A DNA stretch of 64,000 nt from Taibaiella chishuiensis (GTDB lineage: Bacteria; Bacteroidota; Bacteroidia; Chitinophagales; Chitinophagaceae), in the NCBI RefSeq assembly GCF_003014535.1, contig NZ_PYGD01000014.1, forward strand, positions 1 to 64,000. The letters run 5' to 3'. The position numbers and the translations under genes were made by a program. Shown here piece after piece: positions 17,329 through 25,367 of this stretch (positions are counted from its first letter, which is position 1; the number at the start of each line of letters is the position of its first letter). The notes beneath the pieces were generated by a model. That model had not been told where the DNA came from, did no database searches, and saw only the letters and a program-made list of their open reading frames with translations.

Positions 17329-17757
17329 ATGGCACTTATTGAATTTTACGAAGAGGCGATCCGGTCGCATGCTATTTCTGCGGAGCGGTTCACACAACTT
17401 GTCTACGCCTATTTCGGCGACACGCCCGAAAACATAGGCCCCTGCATCCGGAATACGGAATCGATTTCGGAAATGGTAGGCCGCCTGCCCGATCGCACTT
17501 ATATCCGGATACATATCAGCGGACTGGCCACGAATACCGATCTCCGGTTTGAACCCCAACCCGGAAGCGGCACCAGCTACCCCGCTGCCGGCTTACTGCG
17601 CGGCGTCTGTATGCTGTTCAAACAATCGGTATGCCAGTTCTATAAAGCGAAAAAGCCCCATACCGGCGCCGGTATGCAGGTAACCATCGTCATGGCCGTC
17701 TACCAGGATGGCAAACCGGTTTATTTCGGCGATCTTAATGCTCCTTTCTTATCCTAA
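17329..17757 (+). CDS. Hypothetical cytosolic protein
   Basis: This 142-residue protein is not recognised. It has no signal peptide or membrane segment. It mixes helical N-terminal sequence (IEFYEEAIRSHAISAERFTQ) with beta-type stretches (YIRIHISGL and MQVTIVMAVYQDGKPVYFG). The next gene starts 11 bp downstream on the same strand, so the two are probably an operon. Confidence 0.6.
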   Translation: MALIEFYEEAIRSHAISAERFTQLVYAYFGDTPENIGPCIRNTESISEMVGRLPDRTYIRIHISGLATNTDLRFEPQPGSGTSYPAAGLLRGVCMLFKQSVCQFYKAKKPHTGAGMQVTIVMAVYQDGKPVYFGDLNAPFLS

Positions 17758-17768
17758 CGTTATACCGC

Positions 17769-18371
17769 ATGTTCCTGACCCTGTGCTCCGCGCTTTCTGC
17801 TTTACTCTCTTTTATTGCCGGTACGAAATCGAAAGGCGTGTTATGGATCTACATGCTCTGCTGCTGCTTATACAATAGCCTGCTGCTGGTGCTGCAGGCC
17901 TGGACCGGCAATGAGGAGCTGTGGACCCGCAACGGTTACCTGGCGCTGGAGTTTACCTGTATCGTGGTGTATTATGAAAAGGAGGTCTTCGTTAAAAAGA
18001 CCTCCTTTCAATTATTAAGCGCCGCGCTCCTTGTGGTTTTCCTGGCCGGTACAACTCTCGCCCGCGAAGGCTGGCTGCTGTTCTATTATACCGGGGCCTG
18101 CATTTTGAATTTTTATTATATACTCCTGTCGCTGGCCGGTTACCGGATGCTGCTCCGGGAGCAAAAGAACAGTTTTCTCGAAAAGTCTTCTTTCTTCTGG
18201 GCCAATACAGCGCTGGGCATGTACGCGGCAGGCAGCCTGTTGCTTTGCCTGCTGCATAACCTGGGCGGCTATCCTGCTACACCGGGTATGGCAATCTACG
18301 CCTTTCTCAGCCTCGATATTTTAAAAAACATATTGACCGGTATTGCGCTTACCCGCAAGCCCGGTTATTAA
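17769..18371 (+). CDS. Multi-pass membrane protein of unknown function
   Basis: This 200-residue protein is almost wholly hydrophobic, with about six predicted membrane helices and short charged loops. It is not recognised at family level. It lies 11 bp after the cytosolic unknown and ends convergently with the FdhF/YdeP gene, sharing 4 bp at the stop codons (18368-18371). Confidence 0.65.
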   Translation: MFLTLCSALSALLSFIAGTKSKGVLWIYMLCCCLYNSLLLVLQAWTGNEELWTRNGYLALEFTCIVVYYEKEVFVKKTSFQLLSAALLVVFLAGTTLAREGWLLFYYTGACILNFYYILLSLAGYRMLLREQKNSFLEKSSFFWANTALGMYAAGSLLLCLLHNLGGYPATPGMAIYAFLSLDILKNILTGIALTRKPGY

Positions 18372-20689
18372 ACCAGGCTTTCAGCCGTTCTCTTCTCCAG
18401 CGACAATACTACGTACTTCGAGGTAGGCGTATTGCTTTTATCGGCAACACTGTCAACAGGTACCAGCACATTGGCCTCCGGGAAATAAGTAGCCGTGCAA
18501 CCTTCGGGTATAGGGTACGGCACCACGATAAATCCGCGCGCAATCCTTACCCTGCCGCTATGACGGTTATACAGATCGACCAGGTCGCCAGGCTGTAATG
18601 CCCGCCGGTTCATATCTGCCTGGTTCATCAGGATCACGCGGCGCTCATTATAAATACCGCGATAACGGTCGTTAAGCCCGTATACCGTGGTATTAAACTG
18701 GTCGTGGCTTCTTATGGTCATCATCAGCAACTCGTCTTCCTGCAACGTAACCGTTTCGGCTACGGCAATATTAAACTGCGCTTTGGCGGTCTCCGTATCG
18801 AAACTGCCCTCGCGGTTGCAATTGGGCAGGTAAAAGCCGCCGGGTTGTCTTACCCGTTCATTGTATTGGTCGAATCCGGGTATGGTACGTTCTATATCTT
18901 CCCTGATGGCGTCGTAATGTTGCGCATACTGCTCCCAGTTTACTGCAGAGCGCCAGCCCAGTACAGCCCGGGCCATGCGGCATACGATTACCGGCTCACT
19001 CAGCAGCTTTGGCGATACGGGCTTCAGCACACCCTGCGACGATTGTACCACACCCATCGAGTTTTCGCAGGACACGAATTGGTTCTCGCCATTGATCATG
19101 TCTTTATCGCTGCGGCCCAGGCAAGGCAGGATAAGCGCCTCGCGGCCATGCACCAGGTGACTGCGGTTCAGTTTGGTGGATACCTGTACCGTCAGGTTGC
19201 AACGGCGTAAAGCCTTGGCTGTATATTCCGTATCGGGTGTTGCCGAAAGAAAATTACCGCCCATGGCTATAAATACTTTTGCCTTGCCTTCGTACATGGC
19301 ATGTATACATTCCACCACGTCGTACCCATGTTCGGAGGGGGGTGTAAAACCGAAGTTTTGGTTTATGCTGTCCAGGAAGGCCTTTTTGGGTTTTTCATAA
19401 ATACCCATCGTACGGTCGCCCTGTACATTGCTGTGCCCACGCACCGGGCAGGTGCCCGCGCCCGGCTTACCGATACTGCCTTTTAACAACAGCAGGTTCA
19501 CCACTTCTTTTATCGTATCTACCGCATTCTTGTGCTGCGTAAGCCCCATAGCCCAGCAGGCAATGATCTTTTTCTTGTTTTTCAATATCGCGGCGGTTTC
19601 CCTTACCTGATCTTCGGGTATGCCCGAAGCCTGTACCAGGGCATCGAAATCCAGGCCCGACAGGTGTTGCCGTAAAGGCTCAAAACCTTCGGTGTGCGCC
19701 GCGATGAAATCATGGTCGAGTACCGTACCCGGCTCCTGCCGTTCGGCTTCCAGCAACAGCATTTCCAGCGCCTGCAGCAAAGCCATATCGCCATTGATCT
19801 TTACCTGCAGGAAAATGTCGGTGAGCATGGGATCGATACCTAGGATACCTTTGATCTGCTGCGGGTTATTAAACCCCATCAGCCCGGTTTCGGGCAGGGG
19901 GTTAACAGAAATAATAATCGCCCCGTTGGCTTTAGCCTTCTGCAGGGCAGAGAGCATGCGCGGATGGTTGGTACCCGGATTCTGCCCCAGGATCATGATC
20001 ACTTCGGACTCATAAAAATCGGCAAGTGTTACCGAGCCTTTACCGATGCCCAGCGATTCGCCCAGCGCTACTCCACTGCTCTCATGACACATATTGCTGC
20101 AATCGGGCAGGTTATTGGTACCGTATTCGCGTACGAACAACTGGTATAAAAATGCTGCTTCGTTGCTGGTACGGCCCGAAGTATAAAATACCGCTTCGTG
20201 CGGGGAAGGCAAAACGTTCAGATGCTCTGCAATCTTTTCGAAGGCCGCTTTCCAGCTGATGGGCTGGTAATGGGTAGCGCCTTCGGGTAGGTACATGGGC
20301 TGGGCGATACGTCCCTTACCACCGATCTCGTAATCGGACAACAGGGATAAGTCGTATACTGAATGCTGTTCAAAAAAAGAAGCCGTCAGTTTTTTAGCCG
20401 TCGCCTCTTCGGCCACGGCCCGGGCGCCATTCTCACAATACTCGGCTATACCCGAACGCTCATCATCAGGATCGGGCCAGGCGCAACTCGGACAATCGAA
20501 ACCGCCTTTTTTATTCAAATGAAATAAAGCCTTATTACCCCGGAAAAAACCGGCTTCGGAGATTACCATTTTAAAGGCCGAGAGCACTGCGGGGATACCG
20601 GCGGCTACTTTACTGATCGGGCCCAGCCGGAGCCCGGTAAGTTGCTCCGGGTTTTCGGCATCGGGCTGTTTTTGCAGGTCGTCCATCAT
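18368..20689 (-). CDS. FdhF/YdeP-family molybdopterin oxidoreductase
   Basis: This is a 773-residue molybdopterin enzyme of the formate-dehydrogenase-H-like alpha-subunit family, YdeP branch. Visible features are GGFDCPSCAWPDP near residue 63, FYTSGRTSNEAAFLYQLFVR, a Mo-cofactor region with ILGQNPGTNHPRM, GHSNVQGDRTMGI, and the C-terminal aspartate-decarboxylase-like domain (SHDQFNTTVYGLNDRYRGI). YdeP-type enzymes are implicated in acid resistance in E. coli, but the reaction is not established. There is no selenocysteine codon in the frame. The ATG at 20689 shares one base with the upstream stop (TGATG), so I prefer it to the TTG just before. It is the last gene of a six-gene Mo operon. Confidence 0.9.
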   Translation of the reverse strand: MMDDLQKQPDAENPEQLTGLRLGPISKVAAGIPAVLSAFKMVISEAGFFRGNKALFHLNKKGGFDCPSCAWPDPDDERSGIAEYCENGARAVAEEATAKKLTASFFEQHSVYDLSLLSDYEIGGKGRIAQPMYLPEGATHYQPISWKAAFEKIAEHLNVLPSPHEAVFYTSGRTSNEAAFLYQLFVREYGTNNLPDCSNMCHESSGVALGESLGIGKGSVTLADFYESEVIMILGQNPGTNHPRMLSALQKAKANGAIIISVNPLPETGLMGFNNPQQIKGILGIDPMLTDIFLQVKINGDMALLQALEMLLLEAERQEPGTVLDHDFIAAHTEGFEPLRQHLSGLDFDALVQASGIPEDQVRETAAILKNKKKIIACWAMGLTQHKNAVDTIKEVVNLLLLKGSIGKPGAGTCPVRGHSNVQGDRTMGIYEKPKKAFLDSINQNFGFTPPSEHGYDVVECIHAMYEGKAKVFIAMGGNFLSATPDTEYTAKALRRCNLTVQVSTKLNRSHLVHGREALILPCLGRSDKDMINGENQFVSCENSMGVVQSSQGVLKPVSPKLLSEPVIVCRMARAVLGWRSAVNWEQYAQHYDAIREDIERTIPGFDQYNERVRQPGGFYLPNCNREGSFDTETAKAQFNIAVAETVTLQEDELLMMTIRSHDQFNTTVYGLNDRYRGIYNERRVILMNQADMNRRALQPGDLVDLYNRHSGRVRIARGFIVVPYPIPEGCTATYFPEANVLVPVDSVADKSNTPTSKYVVLSLEKRTAESLV

Positions 20690-21057
20690 CAACAGGTTTG
20701 ATTCGGATTATCGTAATTATCCGACTGGTCTTCAGTCGTATCATCGAGACATTTAAAGTCTTTTTCAACCAATAGGTATAAACTGTCTTTGTCGTTAAGG
20801 GGCATACGGGCATCGCAGCCGATCACGGCATTAGTTTCCCAGTCTTTGAGAAAGGCCGCAGACAGGTACAGGGTTATCTTATTACCGGTATAAGTAGCCG
20901 TCAGATCTTCTTCTGCTTCTTTACGTTGCAGGGCGTAGGTCAGCGTACCCGTAGCAAATACGGTATGCTCCTCATGATAACCGTCGCGGACCAATATCGT
21001 TACATCCGTTTTGGACAAGCGATACCGCACGGAGTTTCCTTTTATTCTGATCTTCAT
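20689..21057 (-). CDS. DUF7009-like protein of the molybdoenzyme operon
   Basis: This is a 122-residue cytosolic protein starting MKIRIKGNSVRYRLSKTDV, which I associate with DUF7009 from memory. It is beta-rich with an acidic C-terminal tail (LDDTTEDQSDNYDNPNQTC). It lies between fdhD and the FdhF/YdeP gene and is translationally coupled to the latter by a one-base overlap. The position suggests a role in maturation or regulation of that enzyme, which is inference only. Confidence 0.7.
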   Translation of the reverse strand: MKIRIKGNSVRYRLSKTDVTILVRDGYHEEHTVFATGTLTYALQRKEAEEDLTATYTGNKITLYLSAAFLKDWETNAVIGCDARMPLNDKDSLYLLVEKDFKCLDDTTEDQSDNYDNPNQTC

Positions 21058-21109
21058 AGTATTGGGTCGGAATAGTTGATTCCTTTTAATTATTTACCCG
21101 GGGCCTGCA

Positions 21110-21940
21110 TCAGGCAATGATCCGGTGCGCCCCGCTGTATATATTGAACCTTTCGTTTCTTAAAAAACCGGCGAGTGTTATGCCTCTTTCCTCGGCAAGA
21201 CTTACAGCCAGGCTGGAGGGTGCGCCTACTGCCGCTATGATCGTGATACCGGCCATGGCCGCCTTTTGTACCAGTTCGAAACTAGCCCGGCCGCTCAACA
21301 ACAATACCGACTGGTGCAAGGGTAAGTATCCGCCGGCCAGGGCATAACCGATCAGCTTGTCGAGGGCGTTATGCCGGCCCACATCCTCCCGCATCTGTAT
21401 AAAACGGCCTTCGCGGTCAAACAGGGCGGAGGCATGCAACCCACCCGTCTGGCCAAATACCGCCTGCTGCTCCCGGAGGAGATCTGGCAGGCGGAACAAA
21501 ACAGCGGCATCGAGCTGTAACGCTGCCGCCGGTGTGGCAAAGGGCATTACCGTACGAATGGCATCGATACTGGCCTTACCACATACCCCGCAACTGGAGG
21601 TCATATAAAAATTCCGGTCGCTTTGCTGCAGCACGGGGCGCGTATCGCCGGTAAGCTTAACCAGCACCCGGTTGTCGCCTGCAGCGCCCTCGCTTACCGA
21701 AGCCACCTGTGTATAATCCTGTATGATACCTTCCGTAAATAAAAAGCCGGTGGCCAGTTCGGCGTCGTTACCCGGGGTACGCATGGTTACCGCCACACTT
21801 TTATAGTGCGGCTGCCCGGCTTCAGTATACCGTAACTGTACTTCCAGCGGCTCTTCCACGGCAAGCAGATCTTCGTCCGGCGTTACACCGGCGCCCTGTA
21901 CCCTGGTAATCGCCCACCTGGCGACTGCGGTTTGTTCCAT
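21110..21940 (-). CDS. fdhD: Formate dehydrogenase accessory sulfurtransferase FdhD
   Basis: This 276-residue protein is the sulfur carrier needed to sulfurate the Mo cofactor of FdhF-type enzymes. The catalytic CxxC is present (Cys117 and Cys120 in TSSCGVCGKAS). Other hallmarks are RTPGNDAELATGFLFTEGII, GGLHASALFDREG, REDVGRHNALDKLIG, and LSGRASFELVQKA. The open frame extends to 22135, but the extra 65 residues are Arg/Gly-rich and overlap mobA, so the ATG at 21940 is preferred. It is 8 bp downstream of mobA. Confidence 0.93.
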   Translation of the reverse strand: MEQTAVARWAITRVQGAGVTPDEDLLAVEEPLEVQLRYTEAGQPHYKSVAVTMRTPGNDAELATGFLFTEGIIQDYTQVASVSEGAAGDNRVLVKLTGDTRPVLQQSDRNFYMTSSCGVCGKASIDAIRTVMPFATPAAALQLDAAVLFRLPDLLREQQAVFGQTGGLHASALFDREGRFIQMREDVGRHNALDKLIGYALAGGYLPLHQSVLLLSGRASFELVQKAAMAGITIIAAVGAPSSLAVSLAEERGITLAGFLRNERFNIYSGAHRIIA

Positions 21941-21948
21941 AGCCAAAA

Positions 21949-22563
21949 TTACCCTTCTTTTTTGAATTCGGGCCTGCTTGTTATTGCCTTTGCGGCCTCG
22001 TATTGTTCCGGTGTATCGGCTCCCGATAAACAGTTTAGATCGGCCGGAAGATAAGGGTCGGCCTTTTCGGCGCGCAGCAGGGCCTGCAGCGAGGCGCGGC
22101 CCTGCGCAAACCCCAATCCGGCAGCCTGCGCGCACGTAGCCGGATAATAAGCCAGCAGCGGTTCGTATACCCCGGCCGCTTCGTTGTAAAAGGCGGCCGG
22201 CCTCCCGGGGCTCAGGTATAGCAGGAAGCGCTCCAGCTCTGAACGACGCAGGAAGGGATAATCACAGCCCACAAACAGGAAATTATGCCCGGGCAGCAGG
22301 TCCGCAGCCGTAAGTAAGGCAGCCATAGGTCCGGCCTGTTCGTAAGCAGGCAGATCGGGCAATAAAGGGAAGCCTGCGGGCAACCGGGCAACCTGTTCCG
22401 CATTTACCGACAACCACACCTCGCTACACAAGCCCTGCAGCATATCGTACAGGTATAAGGCCTGTGGCCGGCCGTGGTAGTCCAGCAGGTATTTGCCGGT
22501 ACCCATACGGCTGCTTTGTCCGCCGCACACTACGATTCCCGTTATCTTATTCTTTTCCTGCAT
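21949..22563 (-). CDS. mobA: Molybdenum cofactor guanylyltransferase MobA
   Basis: This 204-residue nucleotidyltransferase attaches GMP to Mo-molybdopterin to give the guanine dinucleotide cofactor used by FdhF-like enzymes. The N-terminal nucleotide-binding motif GIVVCGGQSSRMGTGKYLL is present, followed by GPMAALLTAADLL and VGCDYPFL (the metal-binding Asp). Its start overlaps the NTPase stop by one base (TGATG). The context with fdhD and FdhF/YdeP fits bis-MGD synthesis for the downstream enzyme. Confidence 0.9.
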   Translation of the reverse strand: MQEKNKITGIVVCGGQSSRMGTGKYLLDYHGRPQALYLYDMLQGLCSEVWLSVNAEQVARLPAGFPLLPDLPAYEQAGPMAALLTAADLLPGHNFLFVGCDYPFLRRSELERFLLYLSPGRPAAFYNEAAGVYEPLLAYYPATCAQAAGLGFAQGRASLQALLRAEKADPYLPADLNCLSGADTPEQYEAAKAITSRPEFKKEG

Positions 22564-23060
22564 CAGGGTAAATGTTCTGAAAGTACAATAGCATCCTGTA
22601 GCCCATAACGGTTGATGGCCTGTGGCAGCAGGCTGTCGCGTACCACGATCAGCAGCTGACCGTCCTGTTGTCCCGACTGGTAGCTGCGTACCGTATTAAG
22701 GATAGCCGGCTCCAGGCCTTCTCCCTGCTCCAGTTCCAGCTTACCGGCCTCGTCGATAACAAGCCAGGCCGGGTGTTGCGCCACAGCCGCAGCCAGGATG
22801 TCGCGGGCACGGGCAAAAGCTTCCTTGGCAAAAAGAAAACGGCCTATGGTTATTTTTTCGCCGCCATAACTGTCCGCCACCTCGAAGGTATGATAGCGTT
22901 TCGTAGCGATATCATAGATCACCCGGCGGTTGTGCACATCGGGCGTAAGGATGCCGGCCGCACCCGGCCGGTCCTGCACCCAGTTATATAAAGCCGTAGT
23001 CTTACCCGTTCTGATAGCCCGGCTGAACAGGTAGATCTGTCCTTTCTTTTCTTTCATCAT
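22563..23060 (-). CDS. Small P-loop NTPase, atypical Walker A
   Basis: This 165-residue protein (from ATG 23060) resembles nucleoside-triphosphatase/THEP1-like or MobB-like P-loop proteins. The Walker A region reads LFSRAIRTGKTTAL: the GKT core is intact but the first glycine is Arg. The Walker B is probably WLVIDEAGKLEL. An upstream TTG (23075) also opens the frame. It overlaps the end of the membrane-protein gene by 59 nt and shares a base with mobA, so coupling is strong. The position before mobA suggests a role in molybdopterin or molybdate handling, which is not shown by the sequence. Confidence 0.7.
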   Translation of the reverse strand: MMKEKKGQIYLFSRAIRTGKTTALYNWVQDRPGAAGILTPDVHNRRVIYDIATKRYHTFEVADSYGGEKITIGRFLFAKEAFARARDILAAAVAQHPAWLVIDEAGKLELEQGEGLEPAILNTVRSYQSGQQDGQLLIVVRDSLLPQAINRYGLQDAIVLSEHLP

Positions 23061-24060
23061 ACAATGTAAGCGCAACCATATAGTAAATAAAATATTGAAG
23101 CCTGCGTAATAGGCCCTGCCGGCGGCTTGCGAGTTGCCAGCAAGGCTTTACATAACTGCGTATACCCGGCAGCAACGCAATAATCACAGCCGCCTCCCGG
23201 CCATGCGCCCCGCGCTGACGGCGCAACCAGCGTTGCAACAACCAATTGATGACCGGGCGCAGTACAAAGAACAGTAACAGGACGGCCGCCAGGCTTCGTA
23301 CCAGGATAAACAGCACTTGTTTGCTGTTGCCCGACAACAGAAATACCGTAACCATAAAAGCTAATACAAGCAGGTAGACCAACCAGAGGCGTTTCCGTTT
23401 GCCTTTACCTGTAGTGCCATCGACCGAGAGTACTGCCTGATGCTCATCATACCACTGCAGGATCTCGGCCTTGCGCTGATCGATACGGCCCGGCAGCGCG
23501 GCCGAAAACAAGCCCACCACAACACCCCATACGATGTATACCAACAGGTAAGTCCCGATCAGCAACAAGCTGAACGAAACATCGACCTTAAGCGAAAACT
23601 CTTTGCAAATACTCTCAAACAATTTATCGAGGGCCACCCAAAACGACTTGCCATAGATGAGGGTCATTACAATAATCTTCTGCAATGCCGACTCCGCCAT
23701 TGCCAGGATAGCCAGCAGTACCGATGCCAGCCTGAAATTGCGGATATACCGGTAAAACAACGCGCCCACCAATCCCTGGAAGGCCACCGCCAGGTAGGCC
23801 GGTGGCGGCGAATGCGGGCTTACGGTAGCCTTAACCAGGAGTACAAGTACCAGGGCCTTCAGCACCTGCCCGTAGTCGCGGCGGGCATACCAGGCAATAA
23901 GCCCGATCATGAGCACGGCAGAACCGCCGACAAAAAAACCGGTAAGCGGTATCTTCAGCGCAAACATAAGGCCACCAAGACCGGATTCGCTAAAGGCCCA
24001 TAAAGCCGTAAGCCGGGCAATGGCATGTTGGTTACGATCCGGGGCAGGCTGCAGGTCCAT
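23002..24060 (-). CDS. Multi-pass membrane protein of the molybdoenzyme operon
   Basis: This 352-residue protein has about eight to nine hydrophobic segments. The N-terminal half (residues about 20-200: FSESGLGGLMFALKIPLTGF and following) is reminiscent of small-solute S-components or substrate-specific membrane units. The second half has two helices and an Arg-rich cytosolic stretch (LRRQRGAHGREAAV) near the end, somewhat like energy-coupling EcfT units. I cannot assign a family with confidence. It is the first gene of the operon and overlaps the NTPase gene, so transport of molybdate or a cofactor precursor is a reasonable guess. Confidence 0.6.
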   Translation of the reverse strand: MDLQPAPDRNQHAIARLTALWAFSESGLGGLMFALKIPLTGFFVGGSAVLMIGLIAWYARRDYGQVLKALVLVLLVKATVSPHSPPPAYLAVAFQGLVGALFYRYIRNFRLASVLLAILAMAESALQKIIVMTLIYGKSFWVALDKLFESICKEFSLKVDVSFSLLLIGTYLLVYIVWGVVVGLFSAALPGRIDQRKAEILQWYDEHQAVLSVDGTTGKGKRKRLWLVYLLVLAFMVTVFLLSGNSKQVLFILVRSLAAVLLLFFVLRPVINWLLQRWLRRQRGAHGREAAVIIALLPGIRSYVKPCWQLASRRQGLLRRLQYFIYYMVALTLYDERKERTDLPVQPGYQNG

Positions 24061-24153
24061 GGTTCGGGGATTAGGAAGAAAAGCCTAAAATTAAAGCAAA
24101 CCGGGAAATAAATAACAGGAGCTACAGCTATAACCATAAACCCATAGCCTACA

Positions 24154-24347
24154 TCGTTGCACAGGGTATAACGGATCAGGCAGAATTTCTGGGGGATTAA
24201 AAATTGAGCCCGCAGATCTGTTCCTCTATTATTTATTCAAGGAAAATTAATGGGGAGCATTTAAGCTATCCTGGATAGATAAATATACTGCAATACCAGG
24301 TCCTGGCGGCGAATAGAATCCTGCGAATTTCATTTTTTCTCGCAGCG
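24154..24347. repeat. Dispersed repeat, copy B
   Basis: This is the same-orientation copy of 10582-10799. The dyad CTATC-CTG-GATAG is kept while its 3-nt spacer differs from copy A (GAG). The right end (TTTTTTCTCGCAGCG) is identical. It lies upstream of the molybdoenzyme operon. Confidence 0.7.
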
Positions 24348-24432
24348 AACAGGTACATATTGGTTATAACATATGGTCACCAACCGCGTAGAAATGCTTT
24401 GCCCAACGCCCATTACATGCACTGCCGGGACG

Positions 24433-24609
24433 TCAAGCCAGGAAACGACCAAACATACCGACCTTTAGAAAAAGGGCGTTAATAAACCGCGTAGCGCTCA
24501 TGAGCACCAACAGGACAATAAAAAATACAGCGAATAAATGCTGCTGGACGCCGTATAGAAAGAAATACAGTTCCCACAGTCTGGCCCTGTACTTTAGTTC
24601 GTTCGTCAT
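24433..24609 (-). CDS. Possible small membrane protein
   Basis: A 58-residue frame starting MTNELKYRARLWELYFFLYG has one strong hydrophobic helix (LFAVFFIVLLVLMSATRFI) preceded by a basic segment. A purine-rich GGACGAAGGA sits directly before the ATG. I do not recognise a family. It could be a chance frame in a long intergenic stretch. Confidence 0.35.
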   Translation of the reverse strand: MTNELKYRARLWELYFFLYGVQQHLFAVFFIVLLVLMSATRFINALFLKVGMFGRFLA

Positions 24610-24697
24610 TCCTTCGTCCAATTTTTACTATTGCCCGGAATATTTCTTTTAGGCGTACAAGGCATTTTTAGCACTTTTTCTACAGTCTTGATTTTTG

Positions 24698-24721
24698 CTT
24701 CTTTGTATTAAGACAAAGAAG
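24698..24721. repeat. Perfect inverted repeat
   Basis: A 9-bp perfect inverted repeat (CTTCTTTGT ... ACAAAGAAG, 6-nt spacer) lies about 90 nt upstream of the small membrane frame on the minus strand. It could be an operator or a weak hairpin. Confidence 0.4.
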
Positions 24722-24904
24722 AATAAAAAACCAGGGTAAGTACACCGGAGTCCCCCAACTTGTCCGCTTGATCCGGTATAACCAGGCGCCCGGTAAAGGA
24801 ATGGCCCGGCAATATACCGGGCCATAGGGAAAATATTTGTTGGCGTATGATCATTACTGAGCGGGTAAGCGGTACGCGGACGTCAACGACAAGCAAAACA
24901 GCAG

Positions 24905-25336
24905 CTAACAATCGTTTAGCTCGTAGGCGGCCTGCTCCCTGGCTTGTTCCATACGTTGCTTTTCTTCAGGGCTTAATAACTGCTGTTGCAATACCACGTT
25001 CAGACTGCGTTTGCGGTTGGGGCTAATCCATACGCCTTTCAGCTCTTTACCATTGCGGTGCAATATCATTACACCGGTAAAGCCGCTTTCCGTAAGGCAA
25101 TAGTCGTCTTTTTCATTTACTTCCGCATTCAGCGACAGCCAGCGGCTTTTACCATCGTATTTATAAATGGCGTCGTAAATCACATGTCCGCCGCAGGGAT
25201 CGGTAGCATTGATATAAAGTGTCACGGGCATTTTTCCGTCTACCTTACCTTTATACAGCCAACTGCCGGTAACCGTTGCAGCCCGGCTTATACTACTGCA
25301 AAGCAATACGGCGGGTAATAAGTATTTTATTTTCAT
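24905..25336 (-). CDS. Small secreted hypothetical protein
   Basis: This 143-residue protein has a signal peptide (MKIKYLLPAVLLCSSISRAA). The mature part begins TVTGSWLYKGKVDGKMPVTL, a beta-type pattern, and ends in a charged helix (LLSPEEKQRMEQAREQAAYE). The start at 25336 is preferred over a codon at 25462 because it gives the signal peptide and follows a TATATTTG box (25354-25361). The family is not recognised. Confidence 0.65.
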   Translation of the reverse strand: MKIKYLLPAVLLCSSISRAATVTGSWLYKGKVDGKMPVTLYINATDPCGGHVIYDAIYKYDGKSRWLSLNAEVNEKDDYCLTESGFTGVMILHRNGKELKGVWISPNRKRSLNVVLQQQLLSPEEKQRMEQAREQAAYELNDC

Positions 25337-25353
25337 CCCTGTTTTTTTTGAAC

Positions 25354-25361
25354 GCAAATAT
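25354..25361 (-). promoter_or_regulatory. -7 promoter box of the small secreted protein gene
   Basis: TATATTTG on the minus strand, 17 nt upstream of the ATG at 25336. It is a full match to TAnnTTTG. Confidence 0.45.
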
Positions 25362-25367
25362 AAAAGC

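Larger units (their letters stand above)
24061..24904. other. 840-bp intergenic region with repeat copy B and a small frame
   Basis: It holds the second copy of the dispersed repeat (24154-24347), a small hydrophobic open frame (24433-24609) and an inverted repeat (24698-24721). Otherwise nothing was recognised. Confidence 0.5.

Noticed and set aside
17104-17559. 151-residue minus-strand frame upstream of the TetX-like operon
   Set aside because: It overlaps the better plus-strand gene at 17329, has no motif, and carries no promoter box.
21941-22135. Upstream extension of FdhD by 65 residues
   Set aside because: It is Arg/Gly-rich, overlaps mobA in another frame, and the family starts at the ATG at 21940.
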